Positions 37,516-48,467 of a DNA stretch of 64,000 bases are shown here, piece by piece. Position numbers and translations under genes: made by a program. Numbering within the stretch: position 1 is the stretch's first letter; every line of letters begins with the position of its first letter. Source of the stretch: Camarhynchus parvulus. Its lineage: Eukaryota > Chordata > Aves > Passeriformes > Thraupidae. A model generated the notes under the pieces. That model did not search any database, had not been told where the DNA came from, and worked only from the letters and a program-made list of their open reading frames with translations. Location of the stretch: NCBI RefSeq assembly GCF_901933205.1, contig NC_044572.1:113720965-113784964 (forward strand). The letters run 5' to 3'.

Positions 37516-40040
37516 GAGGAAAGCCCTGCTCTGCACAGCTAACGAGAATGAGGAACTCACCTGCTCAGTGCTCTTTTAATCACCCATTAATAAACAATAC
37601 TTCTTAGAATTGTTGTGTTCTTTAAATATTTAAAAGATCCATGAAACATATATATAAATGGCATTAGTGTTATTCAGTTTGTCAACCTGAAAAAAATCCG
37701 CAGCTTTCACAATTGGTTCTAGTATCTCATTTTTCTCATGTTAATGTATAATATATTTGCAAATTTCTGGGCCGAATTACATTACTAGGTCTAGTGGGCC
37801 ATGAAGCACAATTATTGTTCATAGAATTCATGTTATGAGAGTAATGCAAAATCATTCTCCACATCAATGTTTTTCTTTAAATGAATTAAACTGATCTTTG
37901 AAATTTAGGGGTTTTTTGCTGAAAAGGGAATTTTAGCCAAATGTGAGCTTGAGATATGTCTGTCTTTTCTTCTTTGAGGGTTTTGTATTGTTAAATAGAA
38001 TGTATTTTAGCTTTTTAAAGCAATGCTTCTCTTTTTGTTGCCTTTGTTTGAAAGCTGGCATGATGAGGAGCTTCCTGTATTCTAAGAATACAACATGTGT
38101 CCAAGGCTGAAATATGATCACATTCAGCCCAGGCTTTTTGTATGCTTTTGTAGAAGTTTTTTCTTGGTAATTACTCTGCTATTTTGTCATTGACTATTTG
38201 CTTTTAATTTTTTTAAGCTGTATGGGGAATTTTATCTCATCCTGTTCTCTCTACATTACTCTTCTAAATATTTATACTAAAAATAAGCTAAATAAACAGA
38301 ATTGCTTCCTGATCGCCACGATATTTTAACTTTTTAATAACTTTTCATCTTCCTGCTGAACTGAAGCACAGAAAGATGATGGTAGGATTTTCAAGCTGCT
38401 TTCAATTTTAAACTGAAATTGTTGCAGGAGACGTGTAGGCTTTTGAGACTGTCCTCTACAGGAACAAAAAAATAGTCATTGATAAATTTGGCTCATGTCA
38501 TTTGACTAGCCATTATCATTATGCATAAATTGTTTCTTTGAAAAAATCATTTGATAATCTATCAAAGAACTGAATGTGAAAATTGCTCCTCAGCAAGTTG
38601 ACAGGTTGAAGCTGCTAATTGACCTGTGTTGTAGGTAGCCCTGTAGTTTCTTAACAAAGCTGCTAATTGTCCGTGAAGTATTTAGGGTTAAGACAGTATT
38701 TTAGAAAATATTTTTGGTTTAAAGATTTTGTTTGCATTCTTGCCACCTTGAAAAAGATTTTATTCTATTTTTCTTTCCCTGGACATTTCGAACACGGAAA
38801 TCAAACACGGAAATATGAAAAGCTCAGCAGAAGTAAAATTCTGTTTGTCTAAATTCTTGAAAAAGTTGCAACTCTGCACTGTGCTTAGGTGCAGTCTATG
38901 CCTCCAGCCTGCACTGTGCAGAATGTTAGGAGATCCTGTATGATGTGGATTCAGTTCTTAACCAAAATTAGTCAGTAGGCAGGCAGTGGATTGCCATCTG
39001 CATCACATGTGGGCTACCACACTCTGTGCCCCATTGCCTGGGTAAATTCAGCCTGCCCGTGAAAAGAGATCAGGTGTCTACAATGAAGCTTCAGCTCATG
39101 CTGGAAGTAACGGAGAGAGCACTGTGAGAGGCTGTGGCCATAACACCATCCCTGTGTGTGCAGATATAAATCCCTACATCAATCTCCCAGCATACAGTTC
39201 AGGAGTTTTCACAGACCATAGTTTGCCACATGGAAAAGGCATTTGGGGATGAGTGTCTGCCATTTTTGTTTGTCCAAAAAGCTGTCATGTTACAAATGTG
39301 ATAGACACTTCTCAGTCAGACTGAAATGTTGCACCATAACAGCTGTCCAATAACAGCTGTCCAAAAGTCTCCAGCTAGCATGAACTGCTGCAGAATATCC
39401 CACATCCCTCTTGTCATGTAAAGGGAAATTTTCCTTGACAACCTTTTTTATACGTAACAGGAAACTGATATGTATTGCACACATAATTTATTCTAGAGAC
39501 TGGATGTGAACATGACTCTCACGTGTCAGAGATTAGTTAAAACACTTCCAGAAAGTATTTAAACATGGGATAAAGAAGGCACTAAAACAACTTACACAGA
39601 ATAAAGGACAACCTGTATTTCTGTATATAATACAACCCAAAATGATTTTTTGTCCTTGGGATATAAGTCATGAGCTGCGGAAATGCTGACATACAAATTT
39701 TGAGCAGCTCCCACAGCAGCTTGACAGTCCCAGAACATAAGTTCTTATGAAATATAGCTGCTCTGTCTGCTACTCCCCTGGCAAGAGATGCTCTTCTTGC
39801 TTTCATGCCAGTGTGGTGGGAGAAACACTCCTACTCACTCTAGCTATAAAATACATAGACTATAATTGTTTTTCTGTCACTGCTGCTCCTTGTCTTTGTT
39901 GCTTTACCCAGTGTCATTGTAATTTACCTTCCATTTTCTATTGCCTCATTTCCTAACTTGAACCTCCATCAGTCTGGAAGAACTTCCGACAGCAGTACTC
40001 TTTGCTGAAATCCATCTATGCCTTGCTTGCCTCTGTCAGA
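37516..40040. other. Intron, nothing recognised except a tandem E-box repeat
   Basis: AT-rich intron. A perfect 14-base tandem repeat containing CAGCTG lies at 39336-39363 and is listed separately. No gene or mobile element was recognised. Confidence 0.5.
39336..39363. repeat. Perfect 14-base tandem repeat with CAGCTG E-boxes
   Basis: The unit ATAACAGCTGTCCA occurs twice with no mismatch. Each copy has the E-box CAGCTG in an AACAGCTGTC context, the core bound by class I/II basic helix-loop-helix factors. Whether it is functional is unknown. Confidence 0.85.
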
Positions 40041-40045
40041 CCTTG

Positions 40046-40721
40046 TGTTGAAGGTTGCATGCAAGATGTTTTCCATTACCATTTGTATGGCAGATTACCT
40101 TTGCCAAGTGAGCAGTTTGCCTTATCTCTCTCTTTGAAGTGACCACATTCACACCTCCCTCGGGAGGGGACCTCTGCTGATAACAGACTATTGAATATCA
40201 GTGCATGACTGATAAGAACTATAACATCCCATCGTGAGATGCTCCGCCCAGAGGGAGGAGCCAAGCATTGCTGCCCCGATATAGTCTGAGATTCTGGAAC
40301 ACCAGCACGGTTTTTCTCAACGGGATTCCCTAGAGGAACAGCAGCTGCCTCTTCCTCCACTTGTTCTTCAGAGGAAAGAATACATCCTTCTCTACAGATC
40401 CTCCTTGCTCCAACAGAACCACACCTGATACTTCAGAGGACTGCAGCCACGTTTTCAATCGGACTACCACCAACACCCTGACCAACAGGGTGTCAGGTTG
40501 GGTTCTGACTCTGTCGGTGTTGTTCTAGTGGACTGCATTGTTTATTTTATTTTTTTTTCTCCCTATTAAAGAACTGCTATTTCCTGCTCCCATATCTTTG
40601 CCTGAGAGCCCCTTAATTTAAAATTTATAGCAATTCAGAGAGGTGGGGAGGGTTTACATTCTCCATTTCAGGGGAGGCTCCTGCCTTCCTTAGCAGACTC
40701 CTGTCTTTCCAAACCAAGACA
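40046..40721 (+). mobile_element. Solo LTR (family A), plus strand, 5-bp duplication
   Basis: This 676-base element runs from TGTTGAAGGTTGC to AAACCAAGACA, with the 5-base duplication CCTTG on both sides (40041-40045 and 40722-40726). It is the same family as the minus-strand element at 17018-17654, although the first 30 bases or so differ, suggesting a different subfamily. A TATA-like CGATATAGTC, an ATTAAAGAAC polyadenylation region and a U/T-rich stretch near 40550 are visible. It has no internal genes and is in sense orientation in the gene's intron. As a sense LTR it could act as a promoter or polyadenylation site. Confidence 0.85.
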
Positions 40722-40771
40722 CCTTGCTCTCAATAAGGAATAGGTAATTCCTGCAACTTTGTATGCTGATG

Positions 40772-41208
40772 TGATGTCTAAAGTTTTTGCTTTCATATTT
40801 TCCAGATTCTGTACTGCATTAGCATATAACTCGGAACTTCATATAAAGTGTTAGCAAATTCTCCTCACAGTTTAGTTAGACAAAACAATCATTTTCCAGC
40901 CTGAGGACCAAGGGCACCATTGCAGCTTCAGGCCCAAAAAGTGTAAACAATGGTGAATTGAGGAGAGCAATCTGGGAGTATGGGGCTTCATAACCTGAAG
41001 CAGTAATTGAAAAATTAACCCCAATATGTAAATGGACCAAAACTTATAAAAGTGTGAAAACGTGTGACCTGTCATCTAACCTGGGTGGAGCCACAGCCGG
41101 GCTCTTGTACTGCCCAAGGTGTATCCTTCGAAGGCCTTTTTAATAAATACCTACTTTGTTCCTTTAACACTGTCTAGCCTCTGTTCTAGGTAGCCTCTCA
41201 AGGCATCA
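40772..41208 (+). mobile_element. Second solo LTR, different family
   Basis: A sense-oriented LTR ends GGCATCA at 41208. It has a TATA box (CTTATAAAAGTGTG, about 41042) and a polyadenylation signal (TTTTAATAAATACC, about 41140). The segments GAGCCACAGCCGGGCTCTTG and GTCTAGCCTCTGTTCTAGG match a bird LTR that I recognise. If the left end is TGATGTCTAAAG at 40772, a 4-base duplication GATG flanks the element (40768-40771 and 41209-41212). An alternative left end is TGTTAGC at 40849, without a duplication. It starts only about 50 bases after the previous LTR ends. Confidence 0.65.
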
Positions 41209-41212
41209 GATG

Positions 41213-44200
41213 GGTAGCAATTAACCAAAAGCTGTCTAGAGCCTACAGGCTCCTTCAGTTGTACTTTTTCCCAAGCACTGCTGCTCTAGACATCTTGCAG
41301 TGAGAGTCATGACATCAAAGCTGTCTCACCTTCATGAAACATGATATTCAGGCTTGTCCTTTTTGTGAACTGCACGATCTGATTGATGTATTCAGAGTCT
41401 AGAAATTCAAGCCTCTCAAGTATAGCTTTACCCATAACTGTAGCAGAACTCTTCCTGTTGAGAAGTATCAAGTATTACAAGCTGATGTACATTTTATTTG
41501 CATAGCCAGCTTTGTTGACTTTTCCCTTATTCTGTTATTCAACCAAAGCCACTCTGATTTCACTAGCTCTTTTTTTGCTATTCAGTTCTGAACCTATCTC
41601 TGATTAGACCTCTGTGAACCCAGGGACACAGAACATCACACAGCACTCATTTTTCCCTTCTTAACAAATGGGGGCCTCTGCAACATAATGTATGTGACTG
41701 ACAGACAGGCTGCTTGGTAAGTAGATAGGTAAATACACAAGTAGGCCAAGAAATGTATAGGTAGATGGATTTAAAAACTTTTTCAAATTAAAAAGCATCT
41801 TATTTTAATAGTGAAAGAAGTTTTTAAGAGTAAGCCCCATATTTTAGTTGTGACCAACAATTGAACTACTTGCAACCAGTCATATCCCAAGTCTGTTGAG
41901 ACTTTTCTCTTGTAATTTTTTCATGTGTTACTTCAAAGACTTGGAGTTATGTTATTGTCTCTTGATAGAATTGTAGTCATTAAAAAGAAATAGATTTTTT
42001 GTCACAAAGTCTCTTATGATCAAGGTCTTGAGATGTTCAGGAAACAGAGCACTAAGAACATAAAACAAACACATTATCCTACATTTGACCAGTCTCTACA
42101 ACTGAAGTAGAGGGTGTGCATTGCACCCAAGGCAAAAAAATGATGGCAATGTGGTTTTACAATGCATACTGTCTATTCAGAGTTAGGGCAGAGCATGCAG
42201 CTTCATCTGCTGCTGCGTGCCTGGGAAAGCAATGCTCCTCTGAGTGAGGACTGTCATGTTCAGATGGCAGATGTAAGTCAGGATACAAATCCTGCCTTTC
42301 CCTCACCTGATAGTGATAAATATCTTGATGGCTGGTTCAGGCCTTCCCTGGAGAAATGGAGGAAGGCTGTGCTTTTTATCTCTGTCATTTTTTGGTGATA
42401 CAGATTTAGACAGAAACCATAACCAGGCTATGACTTTGTTCTCTTCTCCATAAAGCCCAGACTCTCTCCCTGTGCAGCTTTCCCTCTGTCACTGCATTGC
42501 TGACATTCATGCCTAGACTCCAACACATGCATTTGAAATCCCCGCTCAGAACCAACCACATTGTATCCTTCTGCAGCCCAGTATCCTCTGGAAAGAAACC
42601 AGGCAAAAGGGCAGAAGGGTGCCACAGGAGACTGAGTCCAGACCCCAGTTTTCATGAATGGGCATGGGGACCCAAGCGATACCTGCCTAAGACAAATACC
42701 TTCATCTGCAATTTGTGAATTTGTGAATTTCTGAATTTGTGTTAAGAAGCACAGGGGGAAAATCAAAACTGTTCCATTTCTAATGTTAATTCCTAAAGCA
42801 AGACCCCCCCAGGTGTTAACTTGTAAAAAAAGGCCATAAAATGGTCTTTCCTGGACACCTGAGAATTCAGCTAAGAGGCAGCTTTCATCAGTTTTCAAAT
42901 ACGAGAAACCTGGGCTCTCACAAATTTTTAGATACTGAAAGCAATCAGTAAGTTTGGACAAATGTATAATGATCTGGAATTAAGTAATTCCTGTGTACAG
43001 ACAAGATCACCCTACTATTATTCATGTATATATTTATTTTTGGAGAGGCAGCTCATTTATAAGTTTATTATTTTTGAGGCATCATGCATTGTTATGCTTA
43101 TTTCACTTAACTACAGAGATGACAAGGCTAGAAGTTAAATGGAAGTTTGATTATCAAAGAGAAAGTAGGGTTGATTCAGGTAAAAGAAGGGAGGCAATGG
43201 AAATGGTGAAAGCAGACAGAGAAAGCAAAACAAAACAAAACCTTCTACAAAATCTAAGATCATTTCCATGTCATGCCACTGGTTTTAAAAACTCCAAGAT
43301 AAAACACACGTCCCCTCAAGGTGAACAGACGAATTTTTTATTTTGTTCTATTTCTTCCAAGGGGAAAAATAGTACTAAAATTTATATTTAGATCAAAAGC
43401 TTGTGCACAAAGTAGTATTTCAACTCCATCATCAGCCAGGTGGATGAGGCATCAAAATGCAATATATTTTAAATATGGAATTTGTGTCTCTGAGGGTGTT
43501 CTTTCCTGGGTGGAAGAACACATGTTTTAAGACACACATTACATGGTACATAGGAAGAAGAAGAAAAGTAAAACCTCCATTAACAAACTCACCCTGAAAA
43601 CACCATCTCAAAATAGCTTATTGATTAGGAATCGTTTCAATCAAATGGTAAAATTAAAAATTAAAATTTAAAAAAGTGAAAAACAAATAAAATTGAATCA
43701 CATAATCTCTATTTTTCCCAAAGCAGAAAGATCCTTTTTTTACACTGCTTCTCATCCTCCTTGGGTGTAGAATATTCTTAAGCCTGCTTTGACAATTGTT
43801 TCCACATATGGAGAAACACATACCCCGGAAATAAATGGGTGATATGAAATAGGTGATATTGAAATTGAATTTACTAATATGGATATATATCCTGGCATCT
43901 TGCACTTTTTTCTCAAAAAATGCAGTCTTCAGAAATAAGATGTTCAATGAAACTGCCTTGTCAGGGATGCTTGGTTGTTTCCTGGTTTCAGAATTTCATG
44001 CTACTTATAAACAGCAGTTTTAATTTATCAAATGTGTGCATATATTGGGTTATCTTAAAAGAAAGAAAAAGAATGCAGCATTATTGCAATCATTTGTCAT
44101 CTTCTACAGCTTTTTCTCAGTTATATAGAAGATGTCACATGGGTTGGGCAACTTACCCTGCAGCTTTTTGTTGTTTTTCTGCTGGAAGGAATTACTTAAT

Positions 44201-45334
44201 TTCACCCCTCTAAGACTTGTATATATGCAGCCATTTCCAAACAAACTGGGTTTCAAGTCACATTTGCTGTCGCGCTAGCTGGATCTCCCTGGAAGCAGAG
44301 TTTTGCTAAAACTGCAGCACAAAACCTTCTCTGAATTCTTCACTACTGACCTTCTGAGAAGTTGATGTTGGGGAGTTTATTGCCTTTTTCTACTGAGTTT
44401 AAAATTTAGACCATCTCTGTCAAGGTGTAGGAATAGAGTGTATTCTGGATATTTTTCCCTTAGTGCAAGTGAAGTTGGCTGCTAATCATTTAAATCACTT
44501 TTCTGTTAATAGCTTCTGATGCTTTAATTTATTTTTATTAATATCAAAGAGAATTTCTTTAGCTAAAGTGTTGTGTCTGCCCTGTGAACACAATTATTTG
44601 GGACCCAGAACTCCATATGTTCACTACCTATGAATTGTCTTGCACAGCTGCACTCTGAAAGAAATATCTACCAGCTTTTCAAGTATTTACAGCTTAGGCT
44701 GCGATTTTATGATGGTCCTAAGTCAACAGAAGTGGAGCCTGTCTCACCTAACCTTGGCCATACATTCCCAGTTCTCCTGATTGCCACCTCTACTATTCAT
44801 CCTGATGTCCAGTGAACCAATTCAGTAAACTGATCTGCCTGAAAACCAGTCCAAAAATAATAAAAAGTGATAGGTTTCTGACCAGACTAGTTTTCTGATT
44901 CTTTCATGTCACAGAGGCACTGGCACACAACTGGTGATGGGAACGTGTAGCCGGAGATAATCAGGATTCGTGAATATCTCTGACAGCACCTGTCTGCCCT
45001 TTAGGTGGTTTCAGTAGGACCTGGCATTTGCCTCATCTCAATTTGTTGCTGTTGGGGAGGATGGAACAGGAAAGCCTTATAAATATGATTGCCTGGCAAA
45101 AGATTTTGAGAATATGGAAACTATAAGCGAGATTGAAATGAAAGCAACCTTTGAGATCCCTTAGATACTGAACAACAGGAAAACAATGGTGTGGCCGAAG
45201 AAGGTAATCCCCTTTTGATGAATGAGTACCCTCGGCTTGCAGGCAGCTCCAAGGGTCAGAGCAGACCCAGCCAGCTTGGCAGAAGGGGTCCAAAGAGTAG
45301 TTTTTAGGGTTTAAAATGTAGCACAATATGGTAA
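41213..45334. other. Intron, nothing recognised
   Basis: AT-rich intron. A (ATTTGTGA)n-like patch lies at 42711-42741. A 177-codon minus-strand frame (42428-42961) begins at TTG, has its first ATG far inside, and looks like chance. No mobile element was recognised. Confidence 0.5.
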
Positions 45335-45718
45335 TGTAGTGATTCTTATAGGCTGTATGTAAATGCTATAGGATTTGTATCTTGTACTAGATTGGTTAGT
45401 GAGAATCAGAATATTCAACACAGAAGATGATTTATTGTATTGTAATGGGAACTTCGGGCTCTCTTACCTCTTTGCCTCTTCTTTCTTAGCTCTCTTAGCT
45501 CTCTCTCTCTCTTAGCTTTTAGCTCTTAGCTCTTACTCTTACTCTCATCCTCTCTGTCCCTTTCTTCTCTTGGACCTGCTCTGAGCTGCAGCTGGCAGCT
45601 CCCAGCAGGGCCTTGCACCCACGCCCTTTGCAATAAACCACAAGTCCACGACCTGGCTTCTGAGATCTCTTGTCTCCGTCTGTCCCAACCGTGCAGAAGA
45701 CCCCCCATCGCTCCTACA
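45335..45718 (+). mobile_element. Solo LTR, ERVK-like
   Basis: The element runs from TGTAGTGATTC (or from TG at 45317) to TCGCTCCTACA at 45718. It contains a TTAGCTC-rich tract (about 45485-45540), a polyadenylation signal GCAATAAACC (about 45628), and the U5-like GAGATCTCTTGTCTCCGTC. I recognise it as a widespread bird LTR. No target-site duplication was found with either left end (TGGTAA or TTAAAA against GTTGCA). The minus-strand frame at 45526-45852 is a by-product of its simple repeats. It sits about 480 bases upstream of the terminal exon, in sense orientation. Confidence 0.7.
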
Positions 45719-46196
45719 GTTGCACTGCTCTTATCTTGCTGGAACTCTCTGACTGTCTTTCTTAAATAAATATATTTGTCATTTTCCTGGATTTCCACTT
45801 CTTCTGCTCTTATTGTTTCTGTGTCCTTCAATAAGAGGCCAAGGAGACACATCTGAATTGTGAGTCTGGAATGAGCACTGCAGATTTTGACTGACCTTTT
45901 AATAATGGATTACAAGGAGGCTGGTAAAAGCTCCAGTCCAAAGAAAAGTCTGCTACCTTTATCAGTGCCTAACATAAAGCCTGTATGTATATTTCACTTG
46001 GTGTTTGCAGTTTAGGAATTAGAGTTCTCTTACACCATTTTTCTGTTTCACTAGAGAGAAATCCAGAGGCTGAGGAGCAGTTTCAGCAAAAAGCCAGGGG
46101 CAAATCCAGCATTTCAAGGAGTCCCTTTGTTGCTGAATTCTAACAGAGATAAAATGTACTTGCTCTTAATCTACGTTTATGTATTTGGCTTTCCAG

Positions 46197-46308
46197 GGAC
46201 TTGATGATGTTTGAACTCATCGTCCAACATCAGCCAAGTATGGAGGAGTCGGAAATTCTCAAAAAGAGAATAAAAATCCTTGCGAGATTCATAGAAGGAG
46301 AAGAATGA
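46197..46308 (+). CDS. Terminal coding exon of the same unidentified gene
   Basis: A good acceptor (TTTATGTATTTGGCTTTCCAG|G) opens a frame of 36 whole codons ending in TGA at 46306-46308. The first base, G, completes the GG left by the exon at 22103-22273, giving Gly. The peptide continues DLMMFELIVQHQPS and ends in a charged helix-like segment, KKRIKILARFIEGEE. The exon includes CpG-containing codons (TCG, GCG) and looks coding, in contrast to its surroundings. A branch-point-like TTCTAAC lies about 60 bases upstream. I do not recognise the protein family. What else it could be: an alternative terminal exon, since the conserved protein may continue elsewhere. Confidence 0.65.
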
Positions 46309-46314
46309 CTCTGT

Positions 46315-46320
46315 AATAAA
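46315..46320 (+). promoter_or_regulatory. Polyadenylation signal AATAAA
   Basis: A canonical AATAAA begins seven bases after the stop codon, with only six bases between. A T-rich GGTTTTCTCC element about 20 bases downstream could serve as the downstream element. If used, the 3' untranslated region would be only some 30 bases. A more distal signal may be used instead. Confidence 0.45.
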
Positions 46321-48047
46321 GAAAATTCGATCTTACGGGAAGGTTTTCTCCTATGGAGCACAGAGGTTGCTAAACACCAGAGGAACTTTAGAGGACAAAA
46401 CTCTAGTAAAGAGCACAAAACTCAAGAATCTTTAACCTACATCTGTATTCTTTTAGAAATCGGCATCAGTCTGCTAACAAAGAAAATGCATGATTATATA
46501 TAAAATGGGAAGCTATTAAATCTGGAGCCCACTGAACTATATATTATAAATTAAGATAGCTTAAAATGCAATTTTGTTTCTTGCTTTTCCTTTACATAAG
46601 TAGATTATCCACATTTTTCCTTTCAAAACGTTCTTAGTGACAATGTAGACTGAATGTTATTGCAGAAGTTTATTCATTCCTCTTGCATCAGTATTCATCA
46701 ATGATATAGAGCCAGTCTGAGCTTGGCAGTTACTCAAGGGCAAGCAGTCATTTTTCTAATCAATGCACCCTCAAAAAAGTCATTTACCGTCCATGTCTAG
46801 ACATATAGCAGAAACCTGCTTTGCTTTGCTCTACTTAACATCCAATCTATTCTCTAGAAAGCTGGAAGTAACTTGAATTCATGTTGCCTCATGCAGATTT
46901 GGAAGGGTGCCACATGGACTGTTAAGCTTATCAAACACTGCTTCTGGAGCTCCATAAAAATGGTCTTCAAAATCTTTGAATGGCAGGATAGATAGGCTTA
47001 CACACAACCAAATAATGTAATTCCTCTTTAGGATTCATTCTGAGTACTAAGAACTCTTTATTTTAACTTTCCTGAGCACCTTTCACCTATTGTTCTAAAC
47101 ACTATCCACCATTAATTCAAGTCAGGTTGTTCTTTTATCACAGTGCTATTTGAACACGTCCCAGGTCTTGTCTCTGTCTGTGTTTGTATGATCAGACTAT
47201 TGTCAGTGGGCCCTGTGAAGACTGACATGAACTTGTTTAATAAGGATGACATCTCAGTTCAAAAATCACGTCAATAAAGCTTGAAAAGCTCACTCAATTT
47301 AATGGTCAAACTCACAGCCTAAATGAGCTTTTTTCACGGGTATCAGAAGTAAAGGGTGCAATGGGTAAAGGCTTCTTTTTCCTTCTTCTTGCTGCTAACA
47401 TTCTTTCACCTATTCCTGGCAATGGGGTCACTTATCACCCTCAAAAGGTATTTTTAGTGTATAGGATATTGCCACTTTGAAAGCACTAGCTGGGTGAGTC
47501 ATCACTTCCTATTGATAGCACCAGACTTGTGCAGTTCTGCTGTCTCCTACTGCTGATAAAATTGCTCTGTGATGCAGCCATAATGCATGCTATAGCACAG
47601 TTAATTTTGGACCTCAGGGACTTAAATCTTATCAGTCAGGGAGTGCAAGAGCTCTAAAGGGCCACTGGGCCTCTGTATAATTTAAAACCTAAGATTTATA
47701 TGGCAGAGGCCTATCCTTAAAACCATTATTACATCATTATTTCAGATTAGTTCTAAGGATAGATATGCAAACAGACACACTCAGCCTGAATAAACTGAGC
47801 TGTTATAAAACAGTGTATGATGGAAAAGAGTTCTAACAGCCCTCAGGTGTTCCAGAAGACTCTATTGATTCAAGAAGCCCAACAGATTTATGGAAAACAA
47901 ACTAAGAGACTGCTCTTAGGAGGACCTGTTTCTCCATCAACACTACATTGAAAATGCACTCAGAGTGCATTTTACTTTTTCCTTGCCCCCTTTTTTTTTT
48001 CCTTGCTCTAGTAGAAATAGTGGTCTATTGACAAATGCCTGCATTAT
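46321..48047. other. 3' flank, no gene seen
   Basis: Sequence beyond the supported gene end. A perfect inverted repeat lies at 47951-47973. The stretch 47480-47800 is rich in homeodomain-like words and lacks repeats, so it could be a conserved non-coding element, but this is untested. Confidence 0.45.
47951..47973. repeat. Perfect inverted repeat
   Basis: Arms AAAATGCACT and AGTGCATTTT flank a CAG loop, allowing a 10-base-pair hairpin. It is not followed by a T run in the manner of a terminator, and no function is assigned. Confidence 0.8.
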
Positions 48048-48310
48048 TCATAGAACCATCAAGGCTGGAAGATACCTCTAAGATTATGAAGTCCCACCAT
48101 CAACCCAGCACTACCACTGTAACCCCTAAACCACTAAACCACATCACCCAGTGCCATCCAGATGCTTCTTAAATGCCTCCAGGGATAGTGATTCCACCAT
48201 CTCCCCAGGAAGCCTATTCCAGTTCCTGACCACTCTAACAGTGAAAAAAAATTTCTAATATCTAATCTGAATCTCCACTGTCTCATCTTAAGGCTGAAAA
48301 TAAGCCTAAT
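48048..48310 (-). mobile_element. CR1 3' fragment
   Basis: It starts TTCATAGAACCATCAAGGCT, a decayed reverse CR1 terminus. It continues through CCAGGGATAGTGATTCCACC and ATCTCCCCAGGAAGCCTATTCC to the TTTCTAATATC segment, all standard CR1 3' sequence on the minus strand. It is truncated at the 5' side and non-coding. Confidence 0.8.
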
Positions 48311-48383
48311 GTTTCTTTTCAGTTAACATTCTTTTAATCCTATATCCAAGGAGCTTTCTTAATAACTGTCTCATTTCAGTTAG

Positions 48384-48467
48384 CTATATAATATAACTAA
48401 TATAATAACTAATATAACTAATATAATAACTAATATAATAATTAATATAATAATTAATATAATAACT
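48384..48467. repeat. AT-rich tandem repeat
   Basis: Imperfect units of about 9 to 12 bases, built from ATAACTAAT and ATAATTAAT, repeat seven or eight times. The order of variants suggests expansion by slippage. It lies just beyond a CR1 fragment. Confidence 0.85.

Larger units (their letters stand above)
22103..46320 (+). other. Partial gene: two exons, 24-kb intron, 3' end
   Basis: Span of the supported + strand gene segment, from the internal exon at 22103-22273 to the polyadenylation signal at 46315-46320. The intron between them (22274-46196) holds a nested CR1/LTR cluster, a telomere-like repeat, several LTRs and a truncated CR1. The two exons join in frame (GG + G gives Gly). A microexon at 5850-5867 also fits the phase. 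The first exon and promoter are not in the window. I did not find another in-phase, multiple-of-three exon inside the intron, but short exons could be missed by eye. Confidence 0.6.

Noticed and set aside
37236..37607. Plus-strand 123-codon frame
   Set aside because: It is the antisense shadow of CR1 ORF2.
42428..42961. 177-codon minus-strand open frame
   Set aside because: It opens with TTG, the first internal ATG is far inside, no domain or splice support is visible, and it overlaps a small tandem repeat (42711-42741).
45526..45852. Minus-strand 108-codon frame
   Set aside because: It is produced by the simple repeats inside the LTR at 45335-45718.
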